Assembly: GCA_002011745.1 (NCBI GenBank) | Contig: MTOU01000037.1 | Span: 1 to 58,536, forward strand | Source of the DNA: Nitrospirae bacterium JdFR-85 | Lineage (GTDB): Bacteria; Nitrospirota; Thermodesulfovibrionia; Thermodesulfovibrionales; JdFR-85 | Reading direction: 5' to 3' | Length of the DNA stretch: 58,536 bases | Part shown: positions 26,286 through 35,742 of the stretch, in pieces | Layout: each line of letters starts with the position of its first letter | Numbering within the stretch: the stretch's first letter is position 1 | The notes under the pieces: model-generated | What the model was told of the DNA's origin: nothing | Seen by the model: only the letters and a program-made list of their open reading frames with translations | Databases searched by the model: none | Made by a program: the position numbers and the translations under genes

Positions 26286-27502
26286 ATGAGCCTGTAATCT
26301 TCACTCTTATTCTTTTCCCGCTGATACTTCTCCTTTTTTTTCTCCTTTTTATAAGAGTGCTTAAAGAAAAAAGAAAGGAAAAGACCAAAAAAAAGACCGA
26401 GATGTCCTTTGTGGTAGATACCTTTCATGAGCTTGTAAGACAGTTAAAGGAAAAGGAACAGGCACTTGAAGAACTAAAGAAGAAGGCAGAACAGAAGGCT
26501 GAGGATATAGAGAGCTATAGTGAAAATATTATACAGAGTGTGCCCAGTGGAGTGGTAAGCTTTGATAACAATCTTGTGATCACTAAAACCAACACTGCTG
26601 CTACAAGAATCCTGAGAATGGAACCAGAGGAAATGATAGGCAAACCCTATTACGAGGTTTTCTCCTCCCCACTTAGAGAGATTATTGAATCGGATGAAAA
26701 AACAAAGAGGGCTGAATGTCTCTACAGAGACAGCAGGGGACAGGAAATCTGGTTGGGTCTTACAAAGACAGATCTGCTTAACAGTAAAGGAGAAAGGATC
26801 GGATATATACTTATTTTCACAGATATTACAGAAATCAAATCCTTAGAAGGGCAGGTGCGTCTTAAAGAGCATCTATCATCCATTGGAGAGATATCTCTTG
26901 GTATTGCTCATGAACTGAGGAATCCGATGGGGGTAATCTCAGGCTATACAAAAATTCTGATGAAGGACAGCCAACTGGCTGAAAGGCCCGAGATAAAGGC
27001 TATATATAAAGAGATACAGATAATGGACAGAATAATAAGTGACTTCATGTCATTTGCAAAGCCTGTAACACCTACTCTTACAGATGTAAATCTCGAAGAG
27101 ATGGTGAAAGGAATTGTTCAACAGTTTATAAATCGATCACCAAATATCTCTGTAGAGTATCTTTTCAAAGAGAAGAATATCAAAACAGATGATGTTCTAT
27201 TACGTCAGGCATTAGCCAATCTCATCCAGAATGCGATTGAGGCGATGCCAAATGGCGGGAAGTTATCCATATTAACAGAGAAAATAAACAATAGCTTTGT
27301 CCTTAAAATATCGGATACAGGTTATGGAATCCCTGAAGAGATGCGAGACAGGGTTTTCCAGCCATTCTTCTCAAAAAAGGAGAAAGGTACAGGTCTGGGT
27401 CTTGCAATTGTTCAGAAGAATATTACCATGCTTGATGGTACAGTAGAGTTCACTTCTTCTCCAAAAGGTACCACTTTCACAGTGACTTTACCTCAAAAAT
27501 AG
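26282..27502 (+). CDS. PAS-domain sensor histidine kinase (NtrB-like)
   Basis: The 406-residue protein has one transmembrane helix (about 5-25), a charged coiled coil (about 28-80), and a PAS domain (about 80-188). A HisKA domain with the phosphorylated H210 in GIAHELRNPMGVIS follows. The HATPase domain contains the N-box NLIQNAIEAMPNGG, the G1 motif DTGYGIPEEM and the G2 motif KEKGTGLGLAIVQK. No periplasmic sensor domain is present, so the signal is probably cytoplasmic or membrane-borne. It overlaps the rtcB stop (ATGA), so it is cotranscribed with the RNA-repair genes. No response regulator is adjacent, and its partner is unknown. Confidence 0.92.
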   Translation: MNEPVIFTLILFPLILLLFFLLFIRVLKEKRKEKTKKKTEMSFVVDTFHELVRQLKEKEQALEELKKKAEQKAEDIESYSENIIQSVPSGVVSFDNNLVITKTNTAATRILRMEPEEMIGKPYYEVFSSPLREIIESDEKTKRAECLYRDSRGQEIWLGLTKTDLLNSKGERIGYILIFTDITEIKSLEGQVRLKEHLSSIGEISLGIAHELRNPMGVISGYTKILMKDSQLAERPEIKAIYKEIQIMDRIISDFMSFAKPVTPTLTDVNLEEMVKGIVQQFINRSPNISVEYLFKEKNIKTDDVLLRQALANLIQNAIEAMPNGGKLSILTEKINNSFVLKISDTGYGIPEEMRDRVFQPFFSKKEKGTGLGLAIVQKNITMLDGTVEFTSSPKGTTFTVTLPQK

Positions 27503-27536
27503 AGTTTGCTGAAAGAGTATAATATAATTCAGTACT

Positions 27537-27633
<97 letters not shown>

Positions 27634-27922
27634 CTTTTAAAATCAAACAGTTGTCCATGGTTTCACCTCTTTAAATCTCCTATTTGAAGTGCCTGTCTTT
27701 ACCTAAAAATGCCATGATTGTAACGAAACTGTCACGGTTTCATCTCAGGTTTTAGACTTAATAAAAAAAGGGTTTTATAATCTCTGCCAATTTACAGAAA
27801 CCAATGGAGGAGAAGCGCTGGTCAGGTCACAGAACTTTTGATAGGGGGAGGGATAAAAAACATCAAAAACCTTTAAGCCTGAATTGTGACAATCCAGTTA
27901 CAACCTGAAATTTTTTCTTTTT

Positions 27923-27992
27923 AAATCAAGAAGTTAGTTATACACTGTCGGTTTTTTATACTTATGGCACAAAACAACTAACTTGTTGATTT
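27923..27992. repeat. inverted repeat in the non-coding part of the island
   Basis: Arms at 27923-27939 and 27976-27992 are complementary at 16 of 17 positions (AAATCAA-AAGTTAGTT core), separated by 36 nt. The phrase TCGGTTTTTTA occurs inside the loop (about 27949) and again at about 28013. The stretch 27634-28126 otherwise shows no gene I can support. The repeat may be a recombinase or replication site, or a mobile-element end. Confidence 0.5.
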
Positions 27993-28126
27993 TTAAAGAT
28001 TATTCAAAATTTCGGTTTTTTAGGTTCGTTTTCAACCTTTTGATTTCAAATCCATGCCTGCCTCACTGCAGATATCCAACAAAAAATCTTAAATATCAAA
28101 CACTTACTAACAGATAACAAACTATT

Positions 28127-28276
28127 TTAAAAACTTATGAAAATTTCATTTTTCTCATGCCTGATAAAAATCAACTTAGCTAATCTCTCAGGAAACACAC
28201 AGCCCAACAGCCTTTCAAGATTTTGCCAGTCACTTTCTATAAAGCGTGATTCTAATGTTTCTATTTCAACATTCAT
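28127..28276 (-). CDS. possible small protein of 49 residues, unknown
   Basis: An ATG frame of 49 codons beginning MNVEIETLESRF and ending RHEKNEIFISF, with plausible charged and hydrophobic periodicity. It is 48 bp downstream of the DUF2283 stop on the same strand and could be the fourth gene of that operon. There is no clear Shine-Dalgarno and I do not recognise the family. It could be a chance frame. Confidence 0.35.
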   Translation of the reverse strand: MNVEIETLESRFIESDWQNLERLLGCVFPERLAKLIFIRHEKNEIFISF

Positions 28277-28324
28277 AATTATAAGTGCTTAAGAAGAGGA
28301 CACTTTCTCTATTAAATTGGAAAT

Positions 28325-28501
28325 CTATTTTTTATCCATCACCTCAGATGCCTTAAGCACCTCAAGACCTATCAGTTTTCCATCTCCATCAAAGTCTGCA
28401 AAGACTCCAAGAGCCACTGTCTCAGTCCTTGCTACCTTTATGTCTGTTTCTTTGAAGTAAATATAGAGGGCATCTGCTATTGGGTCATATGTTATTTTCA
28501 T
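28325..28501 (-). CDS. DUF2283 domain-containing small protein
   Basis: A 58-residue protein beginning MKITYDPIADALYIYF and continuing GVFADFDGDGKLIGLEVLKAS, the clear DUF2283 pattern. Its ATG overlaps the toxin's stop codon (ATGA), so it is translated with the toxin operon. DUF2283 genes often sit beside DUF4258 or RelE-type toxins and are suspected antitoxin-like proteins; here it would be a third member of the module, which is inference. Confidence 0.85.
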   Translation of the reverse strand: MKITYDPIADALYIYFKETDIKVARTETVALGVFADFDGDGKLIGLEVLKASEVMDKK

Positions 28502-28764
28502 TTCAAACCCCTGTAAATTTCCTTTCTGTGACCTATCCTATGGATGGTAATAACTCTTTGTACATAGTCAATATCATAAATTACTCTCCAGTCACCAATT
28601 CTCATTTTAAATAAACCGGCAAAAGGTCCCTTTAAAGGGTAGTGAGTTATTTTTTCCACATTTTCAGCAAGCCAGGAAAGTCTATCTGCAACTCTTTGAG
28701 CAAATCTTTTGTTTAGAGCTTTAAAATCTTTCAGTGCTGCAGGAAGAATTATTACCCTGTACAT
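28498..28764 (-). CDS. RelE/ParE-family toxin
   Basis: An 88-residue RelE/ParE-fold protein: YRVIILPAALKDFKALNKR, helix LSWLAENVEK, then strands LKGPFAGLFKMRIGDWRVIYDID and ITIHRIGHRKEIYR. The basic patch and terminal HRKEIYR are typical of the mRNA-interferase (RelE) branch. Its ATG overlaps the antitoxin's stop (TAATG). RelE toxins cut mRNA in the ribosomal A site, whereas ParE toxins inhibit gyrase; sequence favours RelE but does not prove it. Confidence 0.88.
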   Translation of the reverse strand: MYRVIILPAALKDFKALNKRFAQRVADRLSWLAENVEKITHYPLKGPFAGLFKMRIGDWRVIYDIDYVQRVITIHRIGHRKEIYRGLK

Positions 28765-28979
28765 TACTTTAGTCCAAGAACTTTTTTGGCTTCTTCAAAT
28801 GTAATCCCTTCCCCCCTTTCCTTCTGTTTCATCGTCTCTTTCAGAGATTCCTCAAAATCAGGATTTAACTGAAGGCCATAATCAGGGTCTAAGAATTCAT
28901 AGATTACTTCTCTTATAAGTTGCTGAAGTTCGCTTCTCGTCATCTCTCCTACCTTTTTATCCTTTGTTTTTGTACCCAT
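28764..28979 (-). CDS. antitoxin of the RelE-type toxin
   Basis: A 71-residue acidic protein with EMTRSELQQLIREVIYEFLDPD and a C-terminal TFEEAKKVLGLK. This matches a group of small antitoxins seen upstream of RelE-type toxins. Its position (first gene, overlapping the toxin by one base) supports the role. A GGAGGAGA site lies just upstream of the ATG at 28979. By analogy it would neutralise the toxin and autoregulate the operon. Confidence 0.8.
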   Translation of the reverse strand: MGTKTKDKKVGEMTRSELQQLIREVIYEFLDPDYGLQLNPDFEESLKETMKQKERGEGITFEEAKKVLGLK

Positions 28980-29138
28980 GTCTCCTCCTTATCATCTTCG
29001 GATCATTGTAACCTTTTTGTCACATTTGATTGCTTCTAATGCTTCTATTATGTGTAATATATTATAATCATTATAACCTAAAATCCTTGATTTTTAAACA
29101 TATTGGACATAATAGAGATAATCAAATAAAAAAAGAGG

Positions 29139-29206
<68 letters not shown>

Positions 29207-29214
29207 ATAAAAGA

Positions 29215-29244
29215 TTGACATGACTAAAAGGGCTTAAATAGAAT
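29215..29244 (+). promoter_or_regulatory. probable sigma70 promoter of the H-NOX gene
   Basis: TTGACA (29215-29220), an 18-bp spacer and TAGAAT (29239-29244), 74 bp before the ATG. The -35 box starts 9 bp beyond the island's right repeat. Confidence 0.55.
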
Positions 29245-29317
29245 AGAGGAAAAATTGGGAGGGGCGAAGTTTTCAGATTTATGAGAGATTAAACTTATAA
29301 TCTGAGGGAGGTGTATT

Positions 29318-29839
29318 ATGAAAGGAGTAATTGTTAATTGTCTTTCAGAACTCGTAAAAGAAAAATTTGGAGAAGATAAATGGGAAGAGGCTCTTGAAAA
29401 GGCAGGGCTGAATAAAAGAACAGCCTTCTTAGCCACAGAGGATGTGGATGACCAACTGGTACTAAAGGTTATTAATGCAGTGTGCGAGACCTTAAACATA
29501 TCACTTCAACAGGCTGCAGATGCCTTTGGAGAATACTGGATGTGTAATTTTGCTCCGAAGATCTACAGCGTCTATTATGATGGTGTAAACTCTGCAAAGG
29601 ATTTTTTAATGAGAATGGATTATGTTCACCAGGTATCTACAAAGAATATCCCTGATGCAAGACCTCCAAGGTTTGAATACGAATGGATAGACGAGAAAAC
29701 TCTCATTATGAAGTACAATTCAAAAAGGGGGTTGATCGATTTTATGATAGGACTCATAAAAGGAGTAGGTAAATACTACAAAGAAGACCTCAAAGTTACA
29801 AAACTGAGTAACGAGAGTGTAAAAATAGTATTTCCTTAA
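29318..29839 (+). CDS. H-NOX haem-NO/O2-binding sensor protein
   Basis: A 173-residue stand-alone haem-nitric oxide binding domain. The N-terminal MKGVIVNCLSELVKEKFG, the haem-ligating H104 in MDYVHQVSTKN, PPRFEYEW, and the haem-propionate motif YxSxR (Y133, S135, R137 in MKYNSKRGL) are all present. Bacterial H-NOX proteins sense NO or O2 and usually regulate a neighbouring histidine kinase or cyclic-di-GMP enzyme. The nearest kinase gene ends at 27502, across the island. Before insertion the two would have been about 240 bp apart with only the tRNA between them. A strong GGGAGG site precedes the ATG. Confidence 0.92.
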   Translation: MKGVIVNCLSELVKEKFGEDKWEEALEKAGLNKRTAFLATEDVDDQLVLKVINAVCETLNISLQQAADAFGEYWMCNFAPKIYSVYYDGVNSAKDFLMRMDYVHQVSTKNIPDARPPRFEYEWIDEKTLIMKYNSKRGLIDFMIGLIKGVGKYYKEDLKVTKLSNESVKIVFP

Positions 29840-29872
29840 CTCTCTTTTTCTAAACCTCCAAAACCAGAGGAG

Positions 29873-29901
29873 GAATAATCTCCTTTCAAGCAAGATTATT
29901 C
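29873..29901 (+). terminator. possible terminator or hairpin after the H-NOX gene
   Basis: GAATAATCT (29873-29881) pairs perfectly with AGATTATTC (29893-29901) around an 11-nt loop, 34 nt after the H-NOX stop. Only a short T run (CTTTG) follows, so it is a weak intrinsic terminator at best. Confidence 0.4.
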
Positions 29902-29972
29902 TTTGCCTTTGAATTCAAGAGGAAGGAGGGCAAGTTGAAGAATTCTCATAATGTGTAATAATATAACAGACC

Positions 29973-30692
29973 ATGATAGTGATACCTGCCATTGATTTAA
30001 AAAATGGACAGTGCGTAAGGCTTAAACAAGGTAAAGCAGAGGATGTAACCTTCTACAGTAATGAACCTGTCTCTGTAGCAAAGCAGTGGGCAGAGGAAGG
30101 CGCCACTTTTATACACATTGTAGACCTTGATGGTGCCTTCTCAGGTAACCAGAGGAACCTTGAAAGTATAAAGGCTATCAGAGAAGCAGTGGATGTTAAA
30201 CTACAGGTGGGTGGTGGAATAAGAGACATGGAGAGAATAGACTTATTAATCAGCATTGGTATTGATAGGGTAATCCTTGGCACCTCTGCTATTACAAACC
30301 CCCGGATAGTTAGGGAGGCATCAGAAAGATATCCTGGTAGAATACTTATTGGAATAGACGCAAAGGAGAGAAAGATTGCGATAAAGGGATGGCAGGAGGT
30401 AACAGATATAGATGCGCTTGATTTTGCACGAAAGGTAGAGGGTATGGGAGCAGCAGGAATTATCTATACTGATATTGTGAGAGATGGGATGCTTACAGGG
30501 CCCAATCTCAAAACAACGGAGGAGATGGTAAAGGCTCTCAACATACCGGTTATTGCATCAGGTGGTGTCTCCTCTGTTGAGGATATTATAAAGCTAAAGC
30601 ACATCAGAGGGCTCTGGGGAGTTATAACAGGCAAAGCCCTTTACTCAGGCAGACTGAAATTGAAAGAGGCGATAGAGATAGCCTCTAAGTGA
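29973..30692 (+). CDS. hisA: phosphoribosylformimino-5-aminoimidazole carboxamide ribotide isomerase
   Basis: HisA carries out an Amadori rearrangement in histidine synthesis on a (beta/alpha)8 barrel. The 239-residue protein starts VIPAIDLKNGQCVRL with the catalytic aspartate. It continues with FIHIVDLDGAF, LQVGGGIRDMERI, IYTDIVRDGMLTGPN (second catalytic aspartate) and VIASGGVSSVEDI, the two phosphate-binding halves of the barrel. HisF is similar but has different strand motifs. The gene stands alone among non-histidine genes; its stop is 2 bp from the convergent ftsZ stop. Confidence 0.96.
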   Translation: MIVIPAIDLKNGQCVRLKQGKAEDVTFYSNEPVSVAKQWAEEGATFIHIVDLDGAFSGNQRNLESIKAIREAVDVKLQVGGGIRDMERIDLLISIGIDRVILGTSAITNPRIVREASERYPGRILIGIDAKERKIAIKGWQEVTDIDALDFARKVEGMGAAGIIYTDIVRDGMLTGPNLKTTEEMVKALNIPVIASGGVSSVEDIIKLKHIRGLWGVITGKALYSGRLKLKEAIEIASK

Positions 30693-30694
30693 GA

Positions 30695-31906
30695 TCACCT
30701 CCTTGCTGTCTCTCTTCTTCCCTTAAAAATGGCTGCCTTTCTCATAAATGCCGGCATATCATAAGGGTCATCATAGTTAACCAGTTCTTTTGGTAGAGAT
30801 TCCTTCTCAGGCACACTCATAGACTTTGATAAAACCTTCTCCTTTTCTTTAATCTTAACCTCTACAGCCTCCTCTTTTATTCTTGAAACTTCACTATAAG
30901 AGCCTGCCCTCCATCTCTTTGCATCCTCCAACTCTATCCTCTCCTTTCTCTGTTCAAAACCAGTGGCAATCACAGTTATTCTCACCTCATCTTTTATATC
31001 AGGATTTATAACAGCACCAAAGAGTATATTGGCATCATCATGGGCTGAATCGTATATAAGTGCAGTCGCCTCCTGAACAGCATCAAGAGACAGGTCCATA
31101 CCACCAGTAATATTTATAAGTATTCCCCTGGCACCATCTATTGAGGAGTCCTCAAGCAGTGGGTTTGAGATCGCCTTTTTGGCAGCCATAACAGCGCTGC
31201 CTTCGCCTGAACCAATACCCATTCCCATCACAGCTCTACCTGAGTTTTCCATCACTGTCTTTACATCGGCAAAGTCCAGATTTATAAGCCCCGGAGTAAG
31301 AATAAGGTCTGATATGCCCTGGATAGCCTGCCTCAGCACATCATTTGCTACAGAGAAGGCATTCAAAAGAGGAGTACCTTTCTCTACCACTAAGGATATC
31401 CTGTCATTGGGAATCACTATCAGGGTATCCACATGTTCCTTCAGCCTCTTTATCCCTTCCTCTGCGTTCATTTTTCTCTTCTTACCCTCATAGAAAAATG
31501 GTTTTGTCACCACTGCCACAGTAAGGGCGCCTTTGTCCTTTGCAATAGATGCCACTATAGGGGCTGCTCCTGTACCTGTACCGCCACCCATTCCAGCTGT
31601 TATAAAAACCATATCTGCGCCTTCTAAGTGCTCGGCTATCGCATCCTGATCCTGCAGAGCCGCCTCCATTCCTATCTCAGGGTTTGAGCCTGCACCAAGC
31701 CCTTTTGTTATCTCCTTGCCAATCTGAATCTTCTTCCCAGCAAGTGATTGCTCAAGGGCCTGAACATCTGTATTTACAGCTATAAACTCCACTCCAGAGA
31801 GGTTTGCTCCAATCATATAATTGATAGCATTGCCTCCACCCCCACCAATACCAACAACCTTGATTACTGCTGAGGAGTTCCTTACTTCTTCAATCTCGAA
31901 TACCAT
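30695..31906 (-). CDS. ftsZ: cell division protein FtsZ
   Basis: FtsZ is the tubulin-like GTPase that forms the Z-ring. The 403-residue protein has the GTP-binding [14 protein letters not shown], the tubulin signature [25 protein letters not shown] and the T7 loop region [12 protein letters not shown] flexible linker from about residue 320 ends in DMPAFMRK, the conserved tail that binds FtsA. It is the last gene of the dcw cluster and follows ftsA by 49 bp with its own GGAGG site. Confidence 0.98.
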   Translation of the reverse strand: MVFEIEEVRNSSAVIKVVGIGGGGGNAINYMIGANLSGVEFIAVNTDVQALEQSLAGKKIQIGKEITKGLGAGSNPEIGMEAALQDQDAIAEHLEGADMVFITAGMGGGTGTGAAPIVASIAKDKGALTVAVVTKPFFYEGKKRKMNAEEGIKRLKEHVDTLIVIPNDRISLVVEKGTPLLNAFSVANDVLRQAIQGISDLILTPGLINLDFADVKTVMENSGRAVMGMGIGSGEGSAVMAAKKAISNPLLEDSSIDGARGILINITGGMDLSLDAVQEATALIYDSAHDDANILFGAVINPDIKDEVRITVIATGFEQRKERIELEDAKRWRAGSYSEVSRIKEEAVEVKIKEKEKVLSKSMSVPEKESLPKELVNYDDPYDMPAFMRKAAIFKGRRETARR

Positions 31907-31955
31907 AATAACCTCCTTGTCTTTTTATTTTCTTCATAAATTGGGCAATCTATTT

Positions 31956-33167
31956 CTAACTTCCAAACCATCCTTTTACCCATTGTTTCATCCTTTTCAG
32001 GATATTACTAAAGACATCACCATAGTTAACAGGTAGTACTTCTGTCTCAGCACCATACAGAAGGAGTCCCACTCCTGTAGAGTACTTGGGGTCTGATAAC
32101 ACATCCTTAAGTAGCCCTCTGTTATAGGGTATCCCCTTTCTCACAGGCATCCCAAGCACAGCCTCGGCAAGTCTCTCCATCCCATTTAATAAAGAAGCCC
32201 CTCCTGTGATCACCACCCCATATACTGCCTCTTCATAGGCACCTGTGTTGATAAGTTCGGTCTTTATCAGCTCAAATAGTTCCTCACATCTTGGGTATAT
32301 GATCTCTGTAAGATAGCTCTTTGGGATACTCTGTTGCTGTCTGCCAGCAACCATTATCTTTATCTCTTCATTCTCACCCTCTGGCAGTACAGAGCCATAG
32401 GTCTTTTTCAATCGTTCAGCCTCATCCACAGGTAATCTCAGACCTATAGCAATGTCATTAGTGATATGATTCCCTCCTATTGCTATAACGGATGTATAGG
32501 ATAGAACCCCGTTTTTATAAAAGGCTATATCTGTAGTACCCCCTCCTATGTCTATCATAACAACCCCATGCTCCCTCTCCTGATCTGTTAGTGTGGCGAG
32601 AGAGGATGCAAGAGGCTCTAATACAATATCAATCACTTCTAAACCCGCCTTCTCACAACACTTAAGGAGATTCTGCACTGCTGATACAGAACCTGTAACG
32701 ATCTGGACCTTTGCCTCAAGCCTGATCCCATTCATTCCTACAGGATTGATTATCCCTTCCTCACCATCTACAACAAACTCCTTTGGAATCACATGTAAGA
32801 CCTCCCTATCAAGAGGCACATATACTGCCTTTGCTGCCTCAAGAGCCCTGTCAATATCCTCTTTTGTAATCTCGGACCCTTTAACAGGTGCTGTACCATA
32901 ACTCTCAAAGCTCTTTATATGTCCTCCTGCAATGCCCACATATACAGACTCCACTTCTAAGGATGCCTGTTCCTCAAGTCTTCTAACAGCCTCTGATATA
33001 GACTCCACAGTGGCCTCTATATTTACTACTATCCCCTTTCTCAATCCCCTCGACTCAGAGGTGCCAATCCCAATAACCTCAAAATCTGAATCCTTCAGTT
33101 CAGCAGCAATGGCACATATCTTTGTTGTGCCCACATCAAGTCCAACTATAATAGACCCCCTTTTCAG
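31956..33167 (-). CDS. ftsA: cell division protein FtsA (apparent CTG start)
   Basis: FtsA is the actin-like ATPase that ties FtsZ to the membrane. The first nucleotide-binding strand, IIVGLDVGTTK, is needed for ATP binding. The only ATG/GTG/TTG in frame is the GTG of that strand (33134), which would remove half of it. The frame is closed by TGA upstream, leaving CTG at 33167 as the best start: it follows AGGGAGG by 6 nt and gives (M)KRGSIIVGLDVGTTK, the usual N-terminus. It lies 1 nt after the ftsQ stop. The rest is intact: IDIGGGTTDIAFY, VVITGGASLLNGM, and a C-terminal amphipathic helix (ILKRMKQWVKGWFGS) for membrane binding. Confidence 0.93.
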   Translation of the reverse strand: MKRGSIIVGLDVGTTKICAIAAELKDSDFEVIGIGTSESRGLRKGIVVNIEATVESISEAVRRLEEQASLEVESVYVGIAGGHIKSFESYGTAPVKGSEITKEDIDRALEAAKAVYVPLDREVLHVIPKEFVVDGEEGIINPVGMNGIRLEAKVQIVTGSVSAVQNLLKCCEKAGLEVIDIVLEPLASSLATLTDQEREHGVVMIDIGGGTTDIAFYKNGVLSYTSVIAIGGNHITNDIAIGLRLPVDEAERLKKTYGSVLPEGENEEIKIMVAGRQQQSIPKSYLTEIIYPRCEELFELIKTELINTGAYEEAVYGVVITGGASLLNGMERLAEAVLGMPVRKGIPYNRGLLKDVLSDPKYSTGVGLLLYGAETEVLPVNYGDVFSNILKRMKQWVKGWFGS

Positions 33168-33168
33168 T

Positions 33169-33930
33169 TCAACCCTCCCTTTTCACCCTGACAATAACCC
33201 TCTTATCAAACCTCAGGTCAACAAACTCCACTGGTATCGCCTTATTCTCGATCTTCTTCTCAACCTGTACCAGCCTTATGAGCTTGTCCCTGTACTTTCC
33301 CTTACCAATCTTTATAATTCTTCCATCAACCACAATAGTAAGGTCTTCTGGTTTTGTCCCTTCAATCTTTATCTCACTTTCTGGGAAAAAGCCCTCCTTT
33401 CTTATCACTCTCGCAAGAAGCAATGCCTCCCTCAACAGGCCCTTATGATTTCTACTTATCCTGATCACAGGAAGAAAAGAGACCTTCTCCTTTATCTCCT
33501 CAAGTATATTACCTTCACGATCAATCATATAGAACCTCTTACCCCTCTGAAGGAGTGCCACAGGCTTTACCTCCTGCACATAGACCAGAACCCTGTGAGG
33601 CAACTCCTTTCTTATATATGCCTCTTTTATCCAGGAAGACTGAATAAGTCTCTTTCTCACCTCAGAGGTCTTCAAGCTTAGAATACTCTCACCTTTTTTT
33701 AAACCACCCATGGAGAGTATCTCTCTGTCAGAAAGGAGGTGATTACCTATAACCTGTATCTGTCTAACTGTAAGTCTCTCGGAAATCTCCATATAGAGGA
33801 GTTTCAGAATAAAGACAAAAGACAGAAGTAAAACCATTAGGGCAGACACCTTCCACAGTCCTCTCTTCTTCAGAAGAGAAAGTATTCTACTTCTTTTTTG
33901 TACCCTATTTATCCTCCGTCTCCTGTTCAT
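33169..33930 (-). CDS. ftsQ: cell division protein FtsQ
   Basis: FtsQ is a bitopic divisome scaffold. The 253-residue protein has a basic cytoplasmic tail (about 1-28), one membrane helix (about 29-47), and a POTRA domain beginning [20 protein letters not shown]. The FtsQ beta domain with [20 protein letters not shown] follows. It overlaps the ddl stop by 4 bp and ends 1 nt before the proposed ftsA start. Confidence 0.93.
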   Translation of the reverse strand: MNRRRRINRVQKRSRILSLLKKRGLWKVSALMVLLLSFVFILKLLYMEISERLTVRQIQVIGNHLLSDREILSMGGLKKGESILSLKTSEVRKRLIQSSWIKEAYIRKELPHRVLVYVQEVKPVALLQRGKRFYMIDREGNILEEIKEKVSFLPVIRISRNHKGLLREALLLARVIRKEGFFPESEIKIEGTKPEDLTIVVDGRIIKIGKGKYRDKLIRLVQVEKKIENKAIPVEFVDLRFDKRVIVRVKREG

Positions 33931-34829
33931 GATCTCTTTAAGGCATCCTCCAGAATCGCCTCTATAAGCGATGGAAAATCGTATCCTGCTTCCTTTGCTA
34001 TCTTCGGAAGAAGGGATGTTTCTGTCATCCCAGGGATTGTATTTACTTCAAGGACATACACTTCTCCTCCTGCTACAAGTAGGTCAACCCTGGTTGCACC
34101 AGTACACCCAAGAGCCAGATGGGCCTTCAAGGCTGTGGTCTTCACTTCTTCATAAACATCCTTATCAAGCTCAGGGGGCAGTATATACTCTGTCTCTCCT
34201 GGAGTGTATTTTGCTGTGTAATCATAAAATCTCCTCTTTGGCCTCACCTCCACTGCACCAAGCACCTCCTCACCAAGGATTCCTACATGTACTTCCTTCG
34301 CCTCTATATACCTCTCTACAATAACTCTCTTACCAAACCTTGCTGCCTCTTTTACTCCTTTCATAAAATCCTCTTCTCCCTCCACAATACTTACTCCCAC
34401 ACTTGAACCCTCTCTTGCAGGTTTGATTACCCATGGAAGGGGAAACTCTGGTTTGCAAGGCTTCTCTGGATTTATTACCATAAAGGGAGGAATCTTTAAA
34501 CCTTCTGCCATAAATAGCTTCTTTGATGCAACCTTGTCCATTGCTACTGCAGAGGCTAATACACCTGAACCAGTATAGGGAATCCCCATCACCTCAAGCA
34601 TACCCTGCACAGAGCCATCCTCTCCCCAGCCACCATGAAGAACAAGAAAGGCTACATCAATGGCCTCGCTTCTGAGAACTTCAGGCAGTCTGGGGTCTGC
34701 ATCAATAAAAACCACATTGTATCCCTTCTGTTTTAGGGCATTAAAAACCGCCTCTCCGCTTCTCAAGGAAACCTCCCTCTCTGCAGACACTCCTCCTGCT
34801 ATTACTCCTATCTTCTTATTAGTGAGCAT
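33927..34829 (-). CDS. ddl: D-alanine--D-alanine ligase
   Basis: Ddl joins two D-alanines with ATP for the peptidoglycan stem. The 300-residue protein has the ATP-grasp blocks [63 protein letters not shown] and the C-terminal [19 protein letters not shown]. Three residues that select D-Ala at the second position are in the expected context. It overlaps murB by 11 bp. Confidence 0.96.
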   Translation of the reverse strand: MLTNKKIGVIAGGVSAEREVSLRSGEAVFNALKQKGYNVVFIDADPRLPEVLRSEAIDVAFLVLHGGWGEDGSVQGMLEVMGIPYTGSGVLASAVAMDKVASKKLFMAEGLKIPPFMVINPEKPCKPEFPLPWVIKPAREGSSVGVSIVEGEEDFMKGVKEAARFGKRVIVERYIEAKEVHVGILGEEVLGAVEVRPKRRFYDYTAKYTPGETEYILPPELDKDVYEEVKTTALKAHLALGCTGATRVDLLVAGGEVYVLEVNTIPGMTETSLLPKIAKEAGYDFPSLIEAILEDALKRS

Positions 34830-35739
34830 TTATTCCCTGTCCAATCATTTTTATCTCTGGTTCAAGCATTATTGAGAATCTTCTATCCACCTCTTCCTGC
34901 ACCTTTCTCATTAAACCAATAAAGTCCCTTGAGGTGCCTCTACCGAGATTTATAAAGAAATTCGCATGCTTTCTGCTTATCTCTATATCGCCTATTCTGA
35001 AACCCTTAAGACCTGCCTCTTCTATCAGTCTACCTGCGTAATCACCTTCTGGATTCTTGAATACACAGCCTGCAGAATGTTCATTCAATGGCTGAGTACC
35101 CTTTTTTATCTCAAGAAATTCTCTCATTCTATTTTTTATACTCTCTGTATCATCTCTGTACAACCTGAGATGCACCGCCAGTACAATTCCCTTCACTGCC
35201 CCGTTTCTGTAACCTGGGGTAAGAGTATCTCTTTTGATCACCTCCATTCTGTCTTTATCCATTATTGTTATCCTGTCCACACGGTCCATAATCTCGTATC
35301 CGAATGCCCCTGCATTACCCGAAACAGCACCCCCAAGTGTTCCAGGAATACCTACGAGACCTTCCAGTCCTGAGAATCCTTTCTCAGCACAGAAATTTAA
35401 TAGTGTCTGAAGGGGTATACCTGACTCTGCAAATACCACTACTTCATCACGATAAGTCTCCACAATCTCTACCTTCCTCCAGTTCCTGAGCCTTACCACC
35501 ACCTCATCAACCCCTTCATCGCTCACAAGGAGATTGGTCCCTCCCCCAATCACCACCATTGACTGCCCTTCTGAGTTCAACAACTCAACAAGCAGCTTAA
35601 GACTGTAAGGGTCGAAGGGCTCAACCATTAATCTACATATACCTCCTATCCTTAAAGAAGTATAATCTCTCATAAGGATGTCTTCTTTTATCTCACCCTC
35701 AAACCCCATACCCCTGAGTTCTTCAGTAATTCTCTCCAT
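34819..35739 (-). CDS. murB: UDP-N-acetylenolpyruvoylglucosamine reductase
   Basis: MurB reduces the enolpyruvyl group to form UDP-MurNAc, using FAD and NADPH. The 306-residue protein has the FAD-binding [22 protein letters not shown] and [20 protein letters not shown], then the active-site segment [26 protein letters not shown]. The proton donor, serine in E. coli, is a cysteine here, which is common in the short (type II) MurB group. The C-terminus has the expected [15 protein letters not shown] motif. Confidence 0.96.
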   Translation of the reverse strand: MERITEELRGMGFEGEIKEDILMRDYTSLRIGGICRLMVEPFDPYSLKLLVELLNSEGQSMVVIGGGTNLLVSDEGVDEVVVRLRNWRKVEIVETYRDEVVVFAESGIPLQTLLNFCAEKGFSGLEGLVGIPGTLGGAVSGNAGAFGYEIMDRVDRITIMDKDRMEVIKRDTLTPGYRNGAVKGIVLAVHLRLYRDDTESIKNRMREFLEIKKGTQPLNEHSAGCVFKNPEGDYAGRLIEEAGLKGFRIGDIEISRKHANFFINLGRGTSRDFIGLMRKVQEEVDRRFSIMLEPEIKMIGQGINAH

Positions 35740-35742
35740 CTT

